The notes under the pieces: generated by a model
Told to the model about the DNA's origin: nothing
The model's input: only the letters and a program-made list of their open reading frames with translations
Databases searched by the model: none
Made by a program: the position numbers and the translations under genes
Assembly (NCBI RefSeq): GCF_024199845.1
Contig: NZ_JANADO010000001.1
Span: 2,728,001-2,792,000, forward strand
Reading direction: 5' to 3'
DNA from: Bradyrhizobium sp. CCGB12
Lineage (GTDB): Bacteria; Pseudomonadota; Alphaproteobacteria; Rhizobiales; Xanthobacteraceae
DNA length: 64,000 bases
Shown here: piece after piece, positions 44,790 through 56,714 of the stretch
How positions within the stretch are numbered: the first letter of the stretch is position 1
How the letters are laid out: every line of letters begins with the position of its first letter

Positions 44790-45944
44790 ATGAGCCCGTC
44801 GCCCCGAAACGCTCCGTCCGCGCTGCGTTACAGGCTTGCCCCGGACCCGGCCGCCAAGGCCGCGCTGGAGGCGACGTTTAGGGCTTATGACCGCATGATG
44901 GAGATTCTCGACGAGGTCGCGCGGAGCCACAATGTGGGTTCCAACGTGGTCCTGCTCCACGCCCATGCCTATGACCCGATCCGCAAGCAGACCGCGCTGC
45001 CCTCGCGCCTGGTGACGCTGGGCCTGCGCGACCGCGCCGACTATCGCGCGGCGCAGGGCCGCCGCCTCCCGCTCGACGACAAACTCGCCAAGATCAAGGG
45101 CCCCGCCACCATCTCGATTGCGACCGTCGAGGGCCGCTTCAGCGTGCCTTTCGACTACGCGGGCTACACCGAAGGCTGGGGGCAGAGCGTGCCCGCGCAC
45201 CTGATCCGTACCGACGACGGTTTCGAAGTTCACTACGGCGTCACGCCGAACATTCTGCCAGAGGAGGAGAACGCTATGGATACCATCGCTGCCGCCCCCG
45301 ACAATTTCCTGTCCCGGGTCGGGCGTCTGATCGCCGGGATCGCCTATGACGCGATCGAGCAGGCGGAAGGCAAGAACAAGCTCAAGGTGGTTGGACAGGC
45401 CATCCGCGAGATCGAGCGCGCCGAGAGCGAGGCGCGCGATGCACTCGCGGCCGCGCGGGCCGAGGAATACCGCCTCAACGCGCGCCGCACCGAGATCGAG
45501 CGCGGGATGACCGATCTTGCCGCCAAGATCGAGGGCGCGATCGCCGACGGGCGCGACGATCTCGCCCGCGCCGGCATCGCGCGGCAGATGGATCTGGAAG
45601 CCCAGTTCGAGGTGCTCTCGCGGGCCATCGACGAGAACAACGAGAAGATCGAGCAATGCGTGACGTCGCTGCGCGCCGTGCTGTCGGCGCTCCAGGATGC
45701 CGAGCAGCGCCGTGCCGATCTCGCAAAGAGCGAGGCCGTCGCAAGCCAGGAGGCGTCGGCATCGCCCCGGAAGCAGGGCGGCGGTTCTGCGGCCGCGAAG
45801 GCGCTGCGCGCGGGCAGGGCGGTGGCAAGGGTCACCGGCGTGCCGCCGGGCATCCCTTATTCGAGCGACATCGACGAGCTCAGCACGTTGCATCGCGACA
45901 AGGAAATTGCAGCGAGGCTGGCCCGGCTGAAGTCGCGCTCCTGA
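44790..45944 (+). CDS. PspA/IM30-family protein with an in-frame TnpB-like N-terminal region
   Basis: One open frame (384 aa from the ATG at 44790; TTG 44778 adds four) with two unrelated halves. The front half, to just before the Met at 45276, resembles the N-terminal and WED parts of IS605-type TnpB: ALRYRLAPDPAAKAALEATF, then GRFSVPFDYAGY and LIRTDDGFEVHYGV, ending where the RuvC nuclease would begin. The back half is a PspA/IM30 coiled-coil protein of about 222 aa (FLSRVGRLIAGIAYDAIEQ, QAIREIERAES), a membrane-stress ESCRT-III-like protein. A strong AGAGGAGGAG sequence sits before the internal ATG 45276, so PspA alone could also be made. YqiJ-like and flotillin genes follow. That the front half is derived from TnpB is inferred. 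Confidence 0.75.
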   Translation: MSPSPRNAPSALRYRLAPDPAAKAALEATFRAYDRMMEILDEVARSHNVGSNVVLLHAHAYDPIRKQTALPSRLVTLGLRDRADYRAAQGRRLPLDDKLAKIKGPATISIATVEGRFSVPFDYAGYTEGWGQSVPAHLIRTDDGFEVHYGVTPNILPEEENAMDTIAAAPDNFLSRVGRLIAGIAYDAIEQAEGKNKLKVVGQAIREIERAESEARDALAAARAEEYRLNARRTEIERGMTDLAAKIEGAIADGRDDLARAGIARQMDLEAQFEVLSRAIDENNEKIEQCVTSLRAVLSALQDAEQRRADLAKSEAVASQEASASPRKQGGGSAAAKALRAGRAVARVTGVPPGIPYSSDIDELSTLHRDKEIAARLARLKSRS

Positions 45945-45954
45945 GTGCCGTGTC

Positions 45955-46617
45955 ATGAGCGCTCTGCTCGAACACGTCATGTCGCCGGAGGTCAGGCCGT
46001 TCGCGATCGCGGCGGCCATGATCGTCATCGTCGGCTCGATCGAGGTGGTCTCGATGCTGGTGGGGGCGTCCTTGAGCGAAATGCTCGGCACCAACATCGA
46101 TTTCGGTCACCCCAGCGACAATGGCGTGATCAACGCGATCTCGTGGATCAATGTCGGCGGCGTGCCGCTGCTGATTTTCCTGCTGTTGCTGCTGGGCGCC
46201 TTCTCCATCACGGGCTTCCTGATCCAGGACGTGGCGCGGATGGTGGCCGGTCCCTTGCCAGCGTCGGTCGCCTCGATCGGGGCGGTCGCTGCATCGGTTC
46301 CGCTGGTCCGCACCGCCAGCAGGGCGATCGCGCGGGTCATTCCCAAGGATGAGAGCTATGCCGTCGGCCTCGGCGATCTCGTCGGCCGCATCGGCGAGGT
46401 CGTCATCGGCCCGCTCGACCAGGGGCCGCCCGGCCGCGTCAGCGTCGCCGACGTCCACGGCAACCGTCATTTCGTCTGGGCGGTTGCAGCACCTTCATCG
46501 TCGCCGCTGCCGCAGGGAACCATGGTTCTCCTGGTCGATCGCGACGGCAGCCGCTTCGTTGCGGTGAAGGCCGACGATGAACTCAAACCCTCCAAGCCCA
46601 GTCTAAGCAGCAGCTAA
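45955..46617 (+). CDS. YqiJ-like membrane protein (OB-fold domain)
   Basis: A 220-aa protein with two TM segments in the first 100 residues (about 15-40 and 70-92) and a C-terminal OB-like beta domain (about 130-210, IGEVVIGPLDQGPPGRVSV). The arrangement matches the YqiJ/NfeD-like partners that sit beside flotillins and help organise membrane domains. It lies between pspA and the flotillin gene with short gaps (10 and 19 nt). Confidence 0.8.
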   Translation: MSALLEHVMSPEVRPFAIAAAMIVIVGSIEVVSMLVGASLSEMLGTNIDFGHPSDNGVINAISWINVGGVPLLIFLLLLLGAFSITGFLIQDVARMVAGPLPASVASIGAVAASVPLVRTASRAIARVIPKDESYAVGLGDLVGRIGEVVIGPLDQGPPGRVSVADVHGNRHFVWAVAAPSSSPLPQGTMVLLVDRDGSRFVAVKADDELKPSKPSLSSS

Positions 46618-46636
46618 GTCATTATCGGAGAAAGTC

Positions 46637-48337
46637 ATGTTCGACATCGCAGTCCCGGCCATGATCGGCGTCGCGCTGATCGTCGTCCTGGGGATCGTCT
46701 TCACCATTCTCTACAAGCGCGCCACGCGCGACGAGGCATTCGTCCGCACCGGGCTCGGCGGCAAGAAGGTCGTGCTCGACGGCGGCGCCATGATCCTGCC
46801 GATCTTCCACTCCTATGCCAGCGTCAACCTGAAGACGCTGCGGCTCACCGTCGAGCGCAAGGAGCGGGAATCGCTGATCACCAAGGACCGCCTGCGCGTC
46901 GACATCGTCGCCGAGTTCTACGTGCGCGTCCGTCCCGACGAGGAGAGCATTGCGCTCGCAAGCCAGACGCTGGGCGCGCTGACCAACGATGCCGAGGCGC
47001 TTCGCAACCAGGTCGAAGCAAAGTTCGTCGACGGCCTGCGCTCGGTAGCTGCGACCATGAGCATCCTGGAACTCCAGGAGAAGCGCTCGGACTTCGTCAA
47101 GCACGTGCAGTCTACGGTCGAGTCCGATGTGAAGTCGAACGGGCTCGAGCTTGAATCGGTGTCGCTGACCAAGCTGGACCAGACCGACGTCAAGTTCTTC
47201 AACCCGGAGAATTTCTTCGACGCCGAAGGTCTCACCCAATTGAAGACCGTCACCGAGACCCGTCGCCGCGACCGCAATGCCATCGTGCGCGACAACGAGG
47301 TGGCGATCGCGCAAAAGGACCTCGAGGCGCGGCAGCAGACCCTCGGGATCGAGCGGACCAAGAAAGAGGCCGAACTCTCGCAGGAGCGCGACATCGCGAA
47401 CAAGACCGCGAGCACCCGCGCCGAGGTCGCGACCGCGACGCAGACCGCACGCCTGACCGAAGAGAACGCCCGTATCGACACCGACCGCGCCGTTGCCGAG
47501 AAGGAGGCGGGCGCCAAGCAGGTTAAGGAAACCGCGGTGATCGAGTCGGATCTGGCGATCAACAAGCGCAAGACCGACGCCCAGCGCGAGATCCAGATCG
47601 CGACCCAGGAGAACGAGATCCAGATCGCCGCCAAGAGCAAGCAGACATCGGAAGCCGTTACCGAAGCCAAGACCGCCGAAGCGCTCGCGGTCTCCGCGGA
47701 GGAAAAGGTCGTGACCGCGCGCGCCGTCGAGGTCGCCGACCGTGCCCGTCTCACCCAGGTGCTGGCTGCGCGCACCGAGGCCGAGCGCAAATCGACCGAG
47801 CTGATCGTCGCGGCCGAGGCCGAGAAGAAGGCCTCGCTCGATCGCGCCGAGGCCGTGAAGACGCTGGCAACCGCGGAAGCCGAGTCCAACAAGATCAAGG
47901 CCGTCGGCGTCCGCAACATCGGTGAAGCCGAGGCCGCCGTCATTACCATGAAAAACGAGGCGCAGAACAAGCTCGGCACCAACGTCATCGATTTCGAGAT
48001 CGCCAAGAAGCGGATCGAGACCATGCCCTCGGCGCTTGCCGAGATGGTGAAGCCAATCGCCAACCTCAAGGATGTCCGCATCCTGCACACCGGCGGTGCG
48101 TTCGGCGGCAACGGTGCTGGCGGCGGCAATGTCGGCTTCGGCGAAGGCCTCGCCGGCGAGCTTCTGAAGGTGCACGCGCTGCGTCCGATGATCGACGAGA
48201 TCCTGCGCCAGAGCGGCTTTGCGCCGGGCGAGGATCCCGTGAAGGCACTGGTCGGCGCCGTGACGGGGAAGGGCAATGGCGCCGCGGTGCCTGTGGCTGC
48301 GCCCGCACCGGAGAAAACAAACGCCGCCGATCTATGA
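46637..48337 (+). CDS. Flotillin (YqiK-like)
   Basis: A 566-aa membrane-anchored flotillin. An N-terminal hydrophobic helix (3-25) is followed by an SPFH/PHB domain (about 28-200; TGLGGKKVVLDGGAMILPIF) and a long Ala/Glu/Lys coiled coil (about 205-440). A Gly-rich stretch near 470 and a short C-terminus end the protein. GGAGAAAG precedes the ATG. Together with YqiJ and PspA it probably forms a membrane-microdomain and envelope-repair module. Confidence 0.9.
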   Translation: MFDIAVPAMIGVALIVVLGIVFTILYKRATRDEAFVRTGLGGKKVVLDGGAMILPIFHSYASVNLKTLRLTVERKERESLITKDRLRVDIVAEFYVRVRPDEESIALASQTLGALTNDAEALRNQVEAKFVDGLRSVAATMSILELQEKRSDFVKHVQSTVESDVKSNGLELESVSLTKLDQTDVKFFNPENFFDAEGLTQLKTVTETRRRDRNAIVRDNEVAIAQKDLEARQQTLGIERTKKEAELSQERDIANKTASTRAEVATATQTARLTEENARIDTDRAVAEKEAGAKQVKETAVIESDLAINKRKTDAQREIQIATQENEIQIAAKSKQTSEAVTEAKTAEALAVSAEEKVVTARAVEVADRARLTQVLAARTEAERKSTELIVAAEAEKKASLDRAEAVKTLATAEAESNKIKAVGVRNIGEAEAAVITMKNEAQNKLGTNVIDFEIAKKRIETMPSALAEMVKPIANLKDVRILHTGGAFGGNGAGGGNVGFGEGLAGELLKVHALRPMIDEILRQSGFAPGEDPVKALVGAVTGKGNGAAVPVAAPAPEKTNAADL

Positions 48338-48548
48338 ATGCCCATTCATTGCTGCGGAGAATTCGAAACGATAAGAACAGGCCGTGCGCGTCTCGCGTCG
48401 CGCACATCTTCCGGAGTGCTGATTGAGGGTGTCTCGAAGCCGTCGATCGCGCTCCGGACGAATCTTTCGAGGCAACGCCATTTGTTGCCGCGGCGCCTGC
48501 GCCGATCGACGCCAGGCGCCGAAGCCTGTTTCGATCGGGAGATTTTCG

Positions 48549-48917
48549 ATGAAGTATTTTCTGTCTGGACTGATCGCGATCGGATTTGCGATCGCGGCCG
48601 CGCCTTCGTTCGCGGCTGACGCCCGCAACGTCACCGTCGTCAACGAGACCGGCTATGCCATCAAATTCCTCGGCTTCAACGCGCCGGACGATGGCCTCGA
48701 CGAATGGGAGAACGAGCTCGAGAAGGTCTTGCAGAACCAGGCGAGCACCTATGTCGAGTTCGACGAGGACGACGAGGGCTGCGTCTGGAACATTCGCGTC
48801 GACTGGCAGAATTACGACGAGGCCGTGCTCTGGAAGAACGTCAACCTCTGCAAGATGACCGCGCTGCGGCTGCGCTACGACCCCGGCACCAAGACCACTT
48901 CGTTCCTGGCCGAGTAG
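48549..48917 (+). CDS. Small secreted protein, 122 aa
   Basis: It has a signal peptide (MKYFLSGLIAIGFAIAAAPSF, shown to 20, cleavage AFAAD), then an acidic domain with NVTVVNETGYAIKFLGFN and the Cys pair in EGCVWNIRVDW and VNLCKMTALRLRYD. Similar small periplasmic proteins with an N-x-T-G start and a C-x-W ... N-L-C pattern occur in Bradyrhizobium; function unknown. GGGAGA precedes the ATG. A long hairpin follows the stop. Confidence 0.8.
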   Translation: MKYFLSGLIAIGFAIAAAPSFAADARNVTVVNETGYAIKFLGFNAPDDGLDEWENELEKVLQNQASTYVEFDEDDEGCVWNIRVDWQNYDEAVLWKNVNLCKMTALRLRYDPGTKTTSFLAE

Positions 48918-48936
48918 CTCGGCTCTCCCATGGCCG

Positions 48937-48965
48937 GAGGAGGGGCCGCATCATGGCCCTTCCTC
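48937..48965 (+). terminator. Hairpin after the small secreted protein
   Basis: GAGGAGGGGCC (48937-48947) pairs with GGCCCTTCCTC (48955-48965) with one mismatch. No T run, so a weak terminator. Confidence 0.4.
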
Positions 48966-49054
48966 AGGCGCCTTGCGAGGATGACGAATTCGTCCTTTGC
49001 AAGCGCAACCGGCTTTGTTATACGCAGCCGCGCGCGAACAACTGGTTCGCCTTT

Positions 49055-49129
49055 TCCTCGGTAGCTCAGCGGTAGAGCATCCGACTGTTAATCGGATGGT
49101 CGCTGGTTCGAATCCAGCCCGGGGAGCCA
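49055..49129 (+). tRNA. tRNA-Asn (GUU)
   Basis: Acceptor TCCTCGG pairs with CCGGGGA, the anticodon loop CTGTTAA carries GUU between TCCGA and TCGGA, and the T-loop is TTCGAAT. CCA is encoded. Confidence 0.95.
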
Positions 49130-49342
49130 AATTTCCGTTATATTTCAATGTGTTGACGTCACGCTCTGATGTGGCGTGCAATGCCGTTCGCGTGATCTGC
49201 GAGCGCCATCCTGCGCCGCCCCCTGGGAATCGCGTTCAAGCAGACGTGTCCAGCGGCGCCGTCGCGCCACGAGGGCGGCGCCAAATCGACTCAATTGATA
49301 TCGAGCTTGGCCAGTGCCGGATTTTTACGGAGCTGATTCCCC

Positions 49343-49522
49343 ATGCCAGACATCCAGGTCGACCGTTTTCATATGGCCCCCTCGATTCTGCCGGCCGACA
49401 TTCCCGAACTCAGCGACGATGAATGCCTTGCTTGCCTCGCGCGAGCGGTCGAGGCACCCGATTCGGCGCGGCTGGACGAGGTCGCCGCTCTGATCGGCCG
49501 CCTTGCTGTGGCGATCGAATAA
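49343..49522 (+). CDS. Small hypothetical protein, 59 aa
   Basis: An ORF from ATG 49343 to TAA 49522 encodes 59 acidic residues (MPDIQVDRFHMAPSILPADI, then PELSDDECLACLARAVEAPD). ACGGAG lies 9 nt upstream. A CxxC pair (DECLACLA) is visible. Function unknown. Confidence 0.5.
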   Translation: MPDIQVDRFHMAPSILPADIPELSDDECLACLARAVEAPDSARLDEVAALIGRLAVAIE

Positions 49523-49653
49523 TTCATCCTACACCCTGATGCGGTGAGCGCTGGCCGGCGCGTGCCAACGGCCATGTTGCGTTTTCGCCGGGCATGTTCC
49601 AAAGATGCCGCCAACTCATCTCAGCGGCATCGTCCGCATTTCAGGGTCCGCAA

Positions 49654-50316
49654 ATGTCCGGTTTTTCGACCGCGCGCCTCAAGATGGTCGATGGCCAGGT
49701 GCGCACCAATGACGTCACCGACCGTCGTATTCTCGATGCCATGCTTACGGTTCCGCGCGAGGCCTTCGTGCCCGCCAGCAGGCAGGCATTGGCTTACCTC
49801 GACCTCGACCTCGATGTGAGCGAGGGGGGCGCCAAGCGGTTCCTGATCAAGCCGCAACTGACCGGCAAGCTGCTCCAGGCTGCCGAGATCGGCGAAGGCG
49901 ACAACGTGCTCGTCGTCGGCTGCGCCACGGGCTATCTCGCCGCGCTCACTGCCAAGCTTGCGCATCAGGTTACCGCGACCGAATGCGATTCGGCGCTGGC
50001 CGCGAAGGCCAATGACGCCTTTGCCGCCCTCGGGCTCGGCAACGTCACCTGCAAAGCCGCGTCCTGTGCCGAGGGCGATGCGTCGGCCTCCCCCTATGAC
50101 GTGATCGTCCTCAACGGCGCCGCCGAGGTGATGCCGGAGGGGTTGCTCGGGCAGCTCAAGGAAGGCGGGCGGCTGGTGGGAGTTTCAGCCGAATCCAAGC
50201 CGCCGCGAGCCATGATCGTGACCCATACCCACGGTGAATTCGGCCATCGGGCGCTGTTCGATGCCGCCGCGCCGGTCCTTCCCGGGCTGGAACGGGCCGC
50301 CGCTTTCGTGTTCTGA
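49654..50316 (+). CDS. Protein-L-isoaspartate O-methyltransferase family protein
   Basis: A 220-aa Rossmann-fold methyltransferase of the PIMT family. MVDGQVRTNDVTDRRIL near the N-terminus and DVSEGGAKRFLIKPQLTGKL, then VLVVGCATGYLAAL as the SAM-binding loop, support this. It repairs isoaspartyl residues in the canonical family, though this alphaproteobacterial branch lacks a clear proof of that activity. It sits just upstream of tolC. The ATG at 49654 is preferred to 49594. Confidence 0.82.
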   Translation: MSGFSTARLKMVDGQVRTNDVTDRRILDAMLTVPREAFVPASRQALAYLDLDLDVSEGGAKRFLIKPQLTGKLLQAAEIGEGDNVLVVGCATGYLAALTAKLAHQVTATECDSALAAKANDAFAALGLGNVTCKAASCAEGDASASPYDVIVLNGAAEVMPEGLLGQLKEGGRLVGVSAESKPPRAMIVTHTHGEFGHRALFDAAAPVLPGLERAAAFVF

Positions 50317-50389
50317 TGCCCAAGGCCGATAAAATCCCGTTCTGAATCAGAAGTGTGGCCGGGATGCTGCACGTGAAGATTCTCCACCG

Positions 50390-50411
50390 GGAACTACCTT
50401 GAGGTAGTTCC
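50390..50411. promoter_or_regulatory. Perfect palindrome upstream of tolC
   Basis: GGAACTACC (50390-50398) and GGTAGTTCC (50403-50411) flank TTGA. It may be an operator or a terminator of the preceding gene. The GGAAC and a CGTC 16 nt later also fit a weak EcfG-type promoter (usual form GGAAC-N16-17-CGTT). Confidence 0.4.
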
Positions 50412-50502
50412 GTCGCCGCAATCGGCGTCCTATGTTGCTGCGGGGCAATGACTCCAATTGGTAGACGATAACCCAGCTCGCGGGCACGAGCCGGGCGTTA
50501 GA

Positions 50503-51906
50503 ATGAACGGAATTTCAGGGATGCATGGGGTGAAGCTCTTCACCGGAGCTGCGGTTTCGGTCCTGCTGCTGTCGCTAGCCGGGCCGACGCCTGCCTTGGC
50601 GGATACGATCGAGTCCGCGTTGGTGCGCGCCTATCAGAACAATCCACAGCTCAACGCACAACGTGCCCAGGTGCGCTCGACAGACGAGAACGTGCCTCAG
50701 GCTTTGTCGGGCTATCGCCCCAGGGTCTCGCTGACGGCGAGCGCCGGCTATCAATATCAGGATTTGCAGAGTGGTGTGGGGAGCAACTCAATCAGCGGAA
50801 CCACCTTACCTCGCAGCGTTGGAGTTACCGCTTCACAGACGGTCTACAATGGCAACCAGACTGCCAACAGAACGCGGGCGGCCGAGAGTCAGGTGTCCGG
50901 CTCCCGCGAAGCGTTGCGCAGCCTCGATCAAAGCGTCCTGCTCCAGGCCGCCACGACCTACATGGATTATCTGCGCGACGCGGCAAACCTCGAAGTCCAG
51001 CGCAGCAACGTACGGGTGCTGGAGCAAACGCTCAAGCAGACCCGGGATCGTTTCAATGTCGGCGAAGTGACGCGCACCGACGTCGCGCAATCGGAAGCGC
51101 AACTGGCTGCCGGCAAGACGCAGGCGCTCACCGCCGAAGCGAATCTCACCACGACGCGGGCAAATTTCCGTCGCATCATCGGAAACGAGCCGACGAACCT
51201 GGCACCGGGCTCGCCGGTCGACCGCTTCCTGCCTGCGACGCTCGCTTCGGCCGTCGCGCTCAGCTTGGTTGAGCATCCCAACGTCACGGCGGCAATGTTC
51301 GGCATTGACGTCAATTTCTTGCAGGTGAAAGTCGCCGAAGGTGCGTTGCTGCCGACGGTTACGGTCCAGGCATCGGCCACGCAGGCCAACGAACAGTCCT
51401 TGATTCAGTTGCGCTCGTTTAACGCATCCGCGCTCGCGCAGGTCTCGGTACCTATTTATCAGGGCGGTAGCGAATATGCGTTGATCCGCCAATCCAAGGA
51501 AAACTTGGCGCAGCAGCGCCTGAACCTCGAAACCACGCGCGATCAGACCCGCGCGACCGTGGTGCAGTGGTGGGGGAACTTGCAGGCTGGCAAGGCGCAG
51601 GTGCAGTCCGCACAGGCCCAAGTCGCAGCGTCCGAGATCGCGTTGAACGGCGTGCGCGAGGAGGCCAAGGCCGGCCAGCGCACCACGCTCGACGTCCTCA
51701 ACGCGCAGCAGGCGCTGGTCAATGCGCGCGTCGCGCTGGTCACGGCGCAGCATGATCGCGTTGTTGCATCCTATAACGTCCTCTCGGCTGTCGGCCGCCT
51801 GTCGCCTCAGGTCCTCGGCCTCGCGACCACGGTCTATGATGCCAGCGTGCACTACCAGCAGGTCCGCGACAGCTGGGTCGGCGTACGCACGCCCGACGGA
51901 CGCTGA
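50503..51906 (+). CDS. tolC: TolC-family outer-membrane channel
   Basis: A 467-aa outer-membrane efflux/secretion channel. It has a signal peptide (about 1-33, ALADT) and two OEP repeats (about 35-240 and 250-455) with the TolC features AYQNNPQLNAQRAQ, YMDYLRDAANLEVQ, GEVTRTDVAQSEAQLA and GQRTTLDVLNAQQALVNAR. Unlike the OMF at 30.7 kb there is no lipobox. It would serve RND pumps and type I secretion. The ATG at 50503 is preferred over GTG/TTG candidates from 50458. Confidence 0.92.
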   Translation: MNGISGMHGVKLFTGAAVSVLLLSLAGPTPALADTIESALVRAYQNNPQLNAQRAQVRSTDENVPQALSGYRPRVSLTASAGYQYQDLQSGVGSNSISGTTLPRSVGVTASQTVYNGNQTANRTRAAESQVSGSREALRSLDQSVLLQAATTYMDYLRDAANLEVQRSNVRVLEQTLKQTRDRFNVGEVTRTDVAQSEAQLAAGKTQALTAEANLTTTRANFRRIIGNEPTNLAPGSPVDRFLPATLASAVALSLVEHPNVTAAMFGIDVNFLQVKVAEGALLPTVTVQASATQANEQSLIQLRSFNASALAQVSVPIYQGGSEYALIRQSKENLAQQRLNLETTRDQTRATVVQWWGNLQAGKAQVQSAQAQVAASEIALNGVREEAKAGQRTTLDVLNAQQALVNARVALVTAQHDRVVASYNVLSAVGRLSPQVLGLATTVYDASVHYQQVRDSWVGVRTPDGR

Positions 51907-51919
51907 TGTCCGTAGTGAT

Positions 51920-51953
51920 CCGGTCGGTCTCGTGAATAGACGAGGTCGACCGG
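51920..51953 (+). terminator. Terminator hairpin after tolC
   Basis: CCGGTCGGTCTCGT (51920-51933) pairs with ACGAGGTCGACCGG (51940-51953) at 12 of 14 positions, 13 nt past the stop. Confidence 0.5.
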
Positions 51954-52208
51954 TGCTTTGCTTGCAATCATCAAATTCCCTGACATAGCCTTGCCAAGAA
52001 GATGCGGGTCGATTCGCCCGTATCGATGCCGTGTGCGTAAAGCTTGAGTGCCGCGGGCAGGGGCGCACCGCCGCACGTTGAGCCGTGATCTGGGGACAAG
52101 TCGGGCTGCCGCGACGAAAATGTCGGACCGTCATTCCGGAACCGGCCAATCCTGTCGTGCTTGGTGTAAAACAACGCATGCGAGGGCGTTGATGATGTGG
52201 AGTCGGAG

Positions 52209-52976
52209 ATGACGCAGCCTGCAAAGGTCACAGAACCCTCGATGGAGGAGATTCTGGCCTCGATCCGGCGCATCATTGCCGACGATGAGGCCAAGCCGCC
52301 GCCGACGGAGGCGGCCAAACCCGAGAAGCCTGCGACGCCCGCCGTATCGCCAAAGCCGCAGGCGATGAACGACATTCCGCCATCCAAGGTTGCGCCGCCC
52401 AAACCCGCCGCCGAGAGGGCCGCACCGCCGCCGGCCGCAAAGCCGGCGCCGCCGCCACCCGCACCTGCGGTGGACGCATCCAACAGCCAGGATGATATCG
52501 ACGCGCTGCTCGCCGGGCTCGACGCGGCCACACCTGCGCCCGAGGTTCGCGCTCCCGAGCCGGAGCCCGAACCCGAACCGGACGTGCTCGAATTGACCGA
52601 CGAGATGGCGATGGACCCGACACCGCCTCCGCCGCCACCGAGCTTCCGCAAGGTCGAGCCGCGCGACGATCTCGAATTCGCCGAATCGCCGCCGCCGCGC
52701 CCCGTGCCGCCGCCGGCTTACGCATCGGTGGACTTCGATGCGCCGCCGCTGCCTCCGCAACAGCCGATCCTGGCGCAATCGACGGTCTCAGCAGTCGAAT
52801 CCGCCTTCAACTCGCTGGCCCATACGGTGCTGAGCAGCAATGCACGGACGCTAGAGGATCTGGTCAAGGAGATGCTGCGTCCGATGCTGAAATCCTGGCT
52901 CGATGACAACCTGCCGGGTCTGGTTGAACGCATCGTGAAGGCCGAAATCGAGCGGGTCTCGCGGGGCGGCCGCTAG
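52209..52976 (+). CDS. popZ: Polar organizing protein PopZ family
   Basis: A 255-aa protein with the PopZ hallmarks: a short N-terminal helix MEEILASIRRIIADDE, a long Pro/Ala/Glu-rich disordered linker (about 30-170) and a C-terminal helical oligomerisation region (about 190-255: LEDLVKEMLRPMLKSWLDDN). PopZ forms a polar hub that anchors the ParB-bound chromosome origin. The ATG at 52209 is used; GTG 52197 is four codons upstream. It lies alone between tolC and valS. Confidence 0.9.
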   Translation: MTQPAKVTEPSMEEILASIRRIIADDEAKPPPTEAAKPEKPATPAVSPKPQAMNDIPPSKVAPPKPAAERAAPPPAAKPAPPPPAPAVDASNSQDDIDALLAGLDAATPAPEVRAPEPEPEPEPDVLELTDEMAMDPTPPPPPPSFRKVEPRDDLEFAESPPPRPVPPPAYASVDFDAPPLPPQQPILAQSTVSAVESAFNSLAHTVLSSNARTLEDLVKEMLRPMLKSWLDDNLPGLVERIVKAEIERVSRGGR

Positions 52977-53102
52977 GGAGGGCCATGCGGCCCCGATAAA
53001 GCCCTGCTCCTGCGTCATATTCGGCCTGCGGCTCGGTCCGGAGACGCCTGCCGTTGAGCTTCCCGTTGACTTGAACCGCGCGCGCGGCTTTCTAGCAGCC
53101 CC

Positions 53103-55979
<2,877 letters not shown>

Positions 55980-55981
55980 GG

Positions 55982-56584
55982 CTATTTCGGAAACGGCTTG
56001 CTGAGGAATTTCGAGCCCCGGACGCCGTAGCGCCAGGGCAACTCCACGGCCTTGGTGATGCCGATCCGGATTCCGGTCGCGACCTCGACATCCTCCGTCC
56101 GCGCATGCAGTGCGATCGGCGCCCGGTCGAGGGGCAGGGCGTTGTGAGCGATGGTGATGCCGAGCGCTTCGGTCAACTTGCCCGGGCCCGAGCACAGCGC
56201 GTGCAGGTCCTGGAGATGACGGCGACGGCGCATCGCAGCTAGGCCATGCGTCGGCTCCAGCGCGCGGATCAGCACGGCGCTGGCCGAGCCTTCGTCCTCG
56301 CAGACGAAGTTCACGCACCAATGGATGCCGTAGGAGCGGTAGACATAGGCAAAGCCGGGCGGACCGAACATGATCTGGTTCCGCGGCGTCGGGCCGTTGT
56401 AGGAGTGCGCCGCCGGCTCGGTATGATGATAGGCCTCGACCTCGACGATGATCCCGCCGACGCCATCGACGAGCATGGTGGCCCCAATTAGATCGCGGGC
56501 GACCTCGCGCACCTCGCGGTCGAAAAAGGCACGTTTCAGCGGCTTGCCAAGCGGCGGTGTGGAAGGTTTCGAGACTGGAGCCAT
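55982..56584 (-). CDS. DNA-3-methyladenine glycosylase (AAG/MPG family)
   Basis: A 200-aa base-excision repair glycosylase that removes 3-methyladenine and other alkylated purines. The catalytic [19 protein letters not shown] holds the key Glu, and [19 protein letters not shown] is the family core. [13 protein letters not shown] and [12 protein letters not shown] at the end complete it. Monocistronic and convergent with valS. Confidence 0.93.
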   Translation of the reverse strand: MAPVSKPSTPPLGKPLKRAFFDREVREVARDLIGATMLVDGVGGIIVEVEAYHHTEPAAHSYNGPTPRNQIMFGPPGFAYVYRSYGIHWCVNFVCEDEGSASAVLIRALEPTHGLAAMRRRRHLQDLHALCSGPGKLTEALGITIAHNALPLDRAPIALHARTEDVEVATGIRIGITKAVELPWRYGVRGSKFLSKPFPK

Positions 56585-56714
56585 TCGAGGTGAGAATCGC
56601 CTGAGAACAGAGCAGGATATTGCCCATATCTGCCATGTTCCCTGAAGCGGGGCGAGCCGGGTTGCGATGCCAGGCCAGACCGACTAGGTAGGACCTGAAC
56701 AGACCGGACACCCT

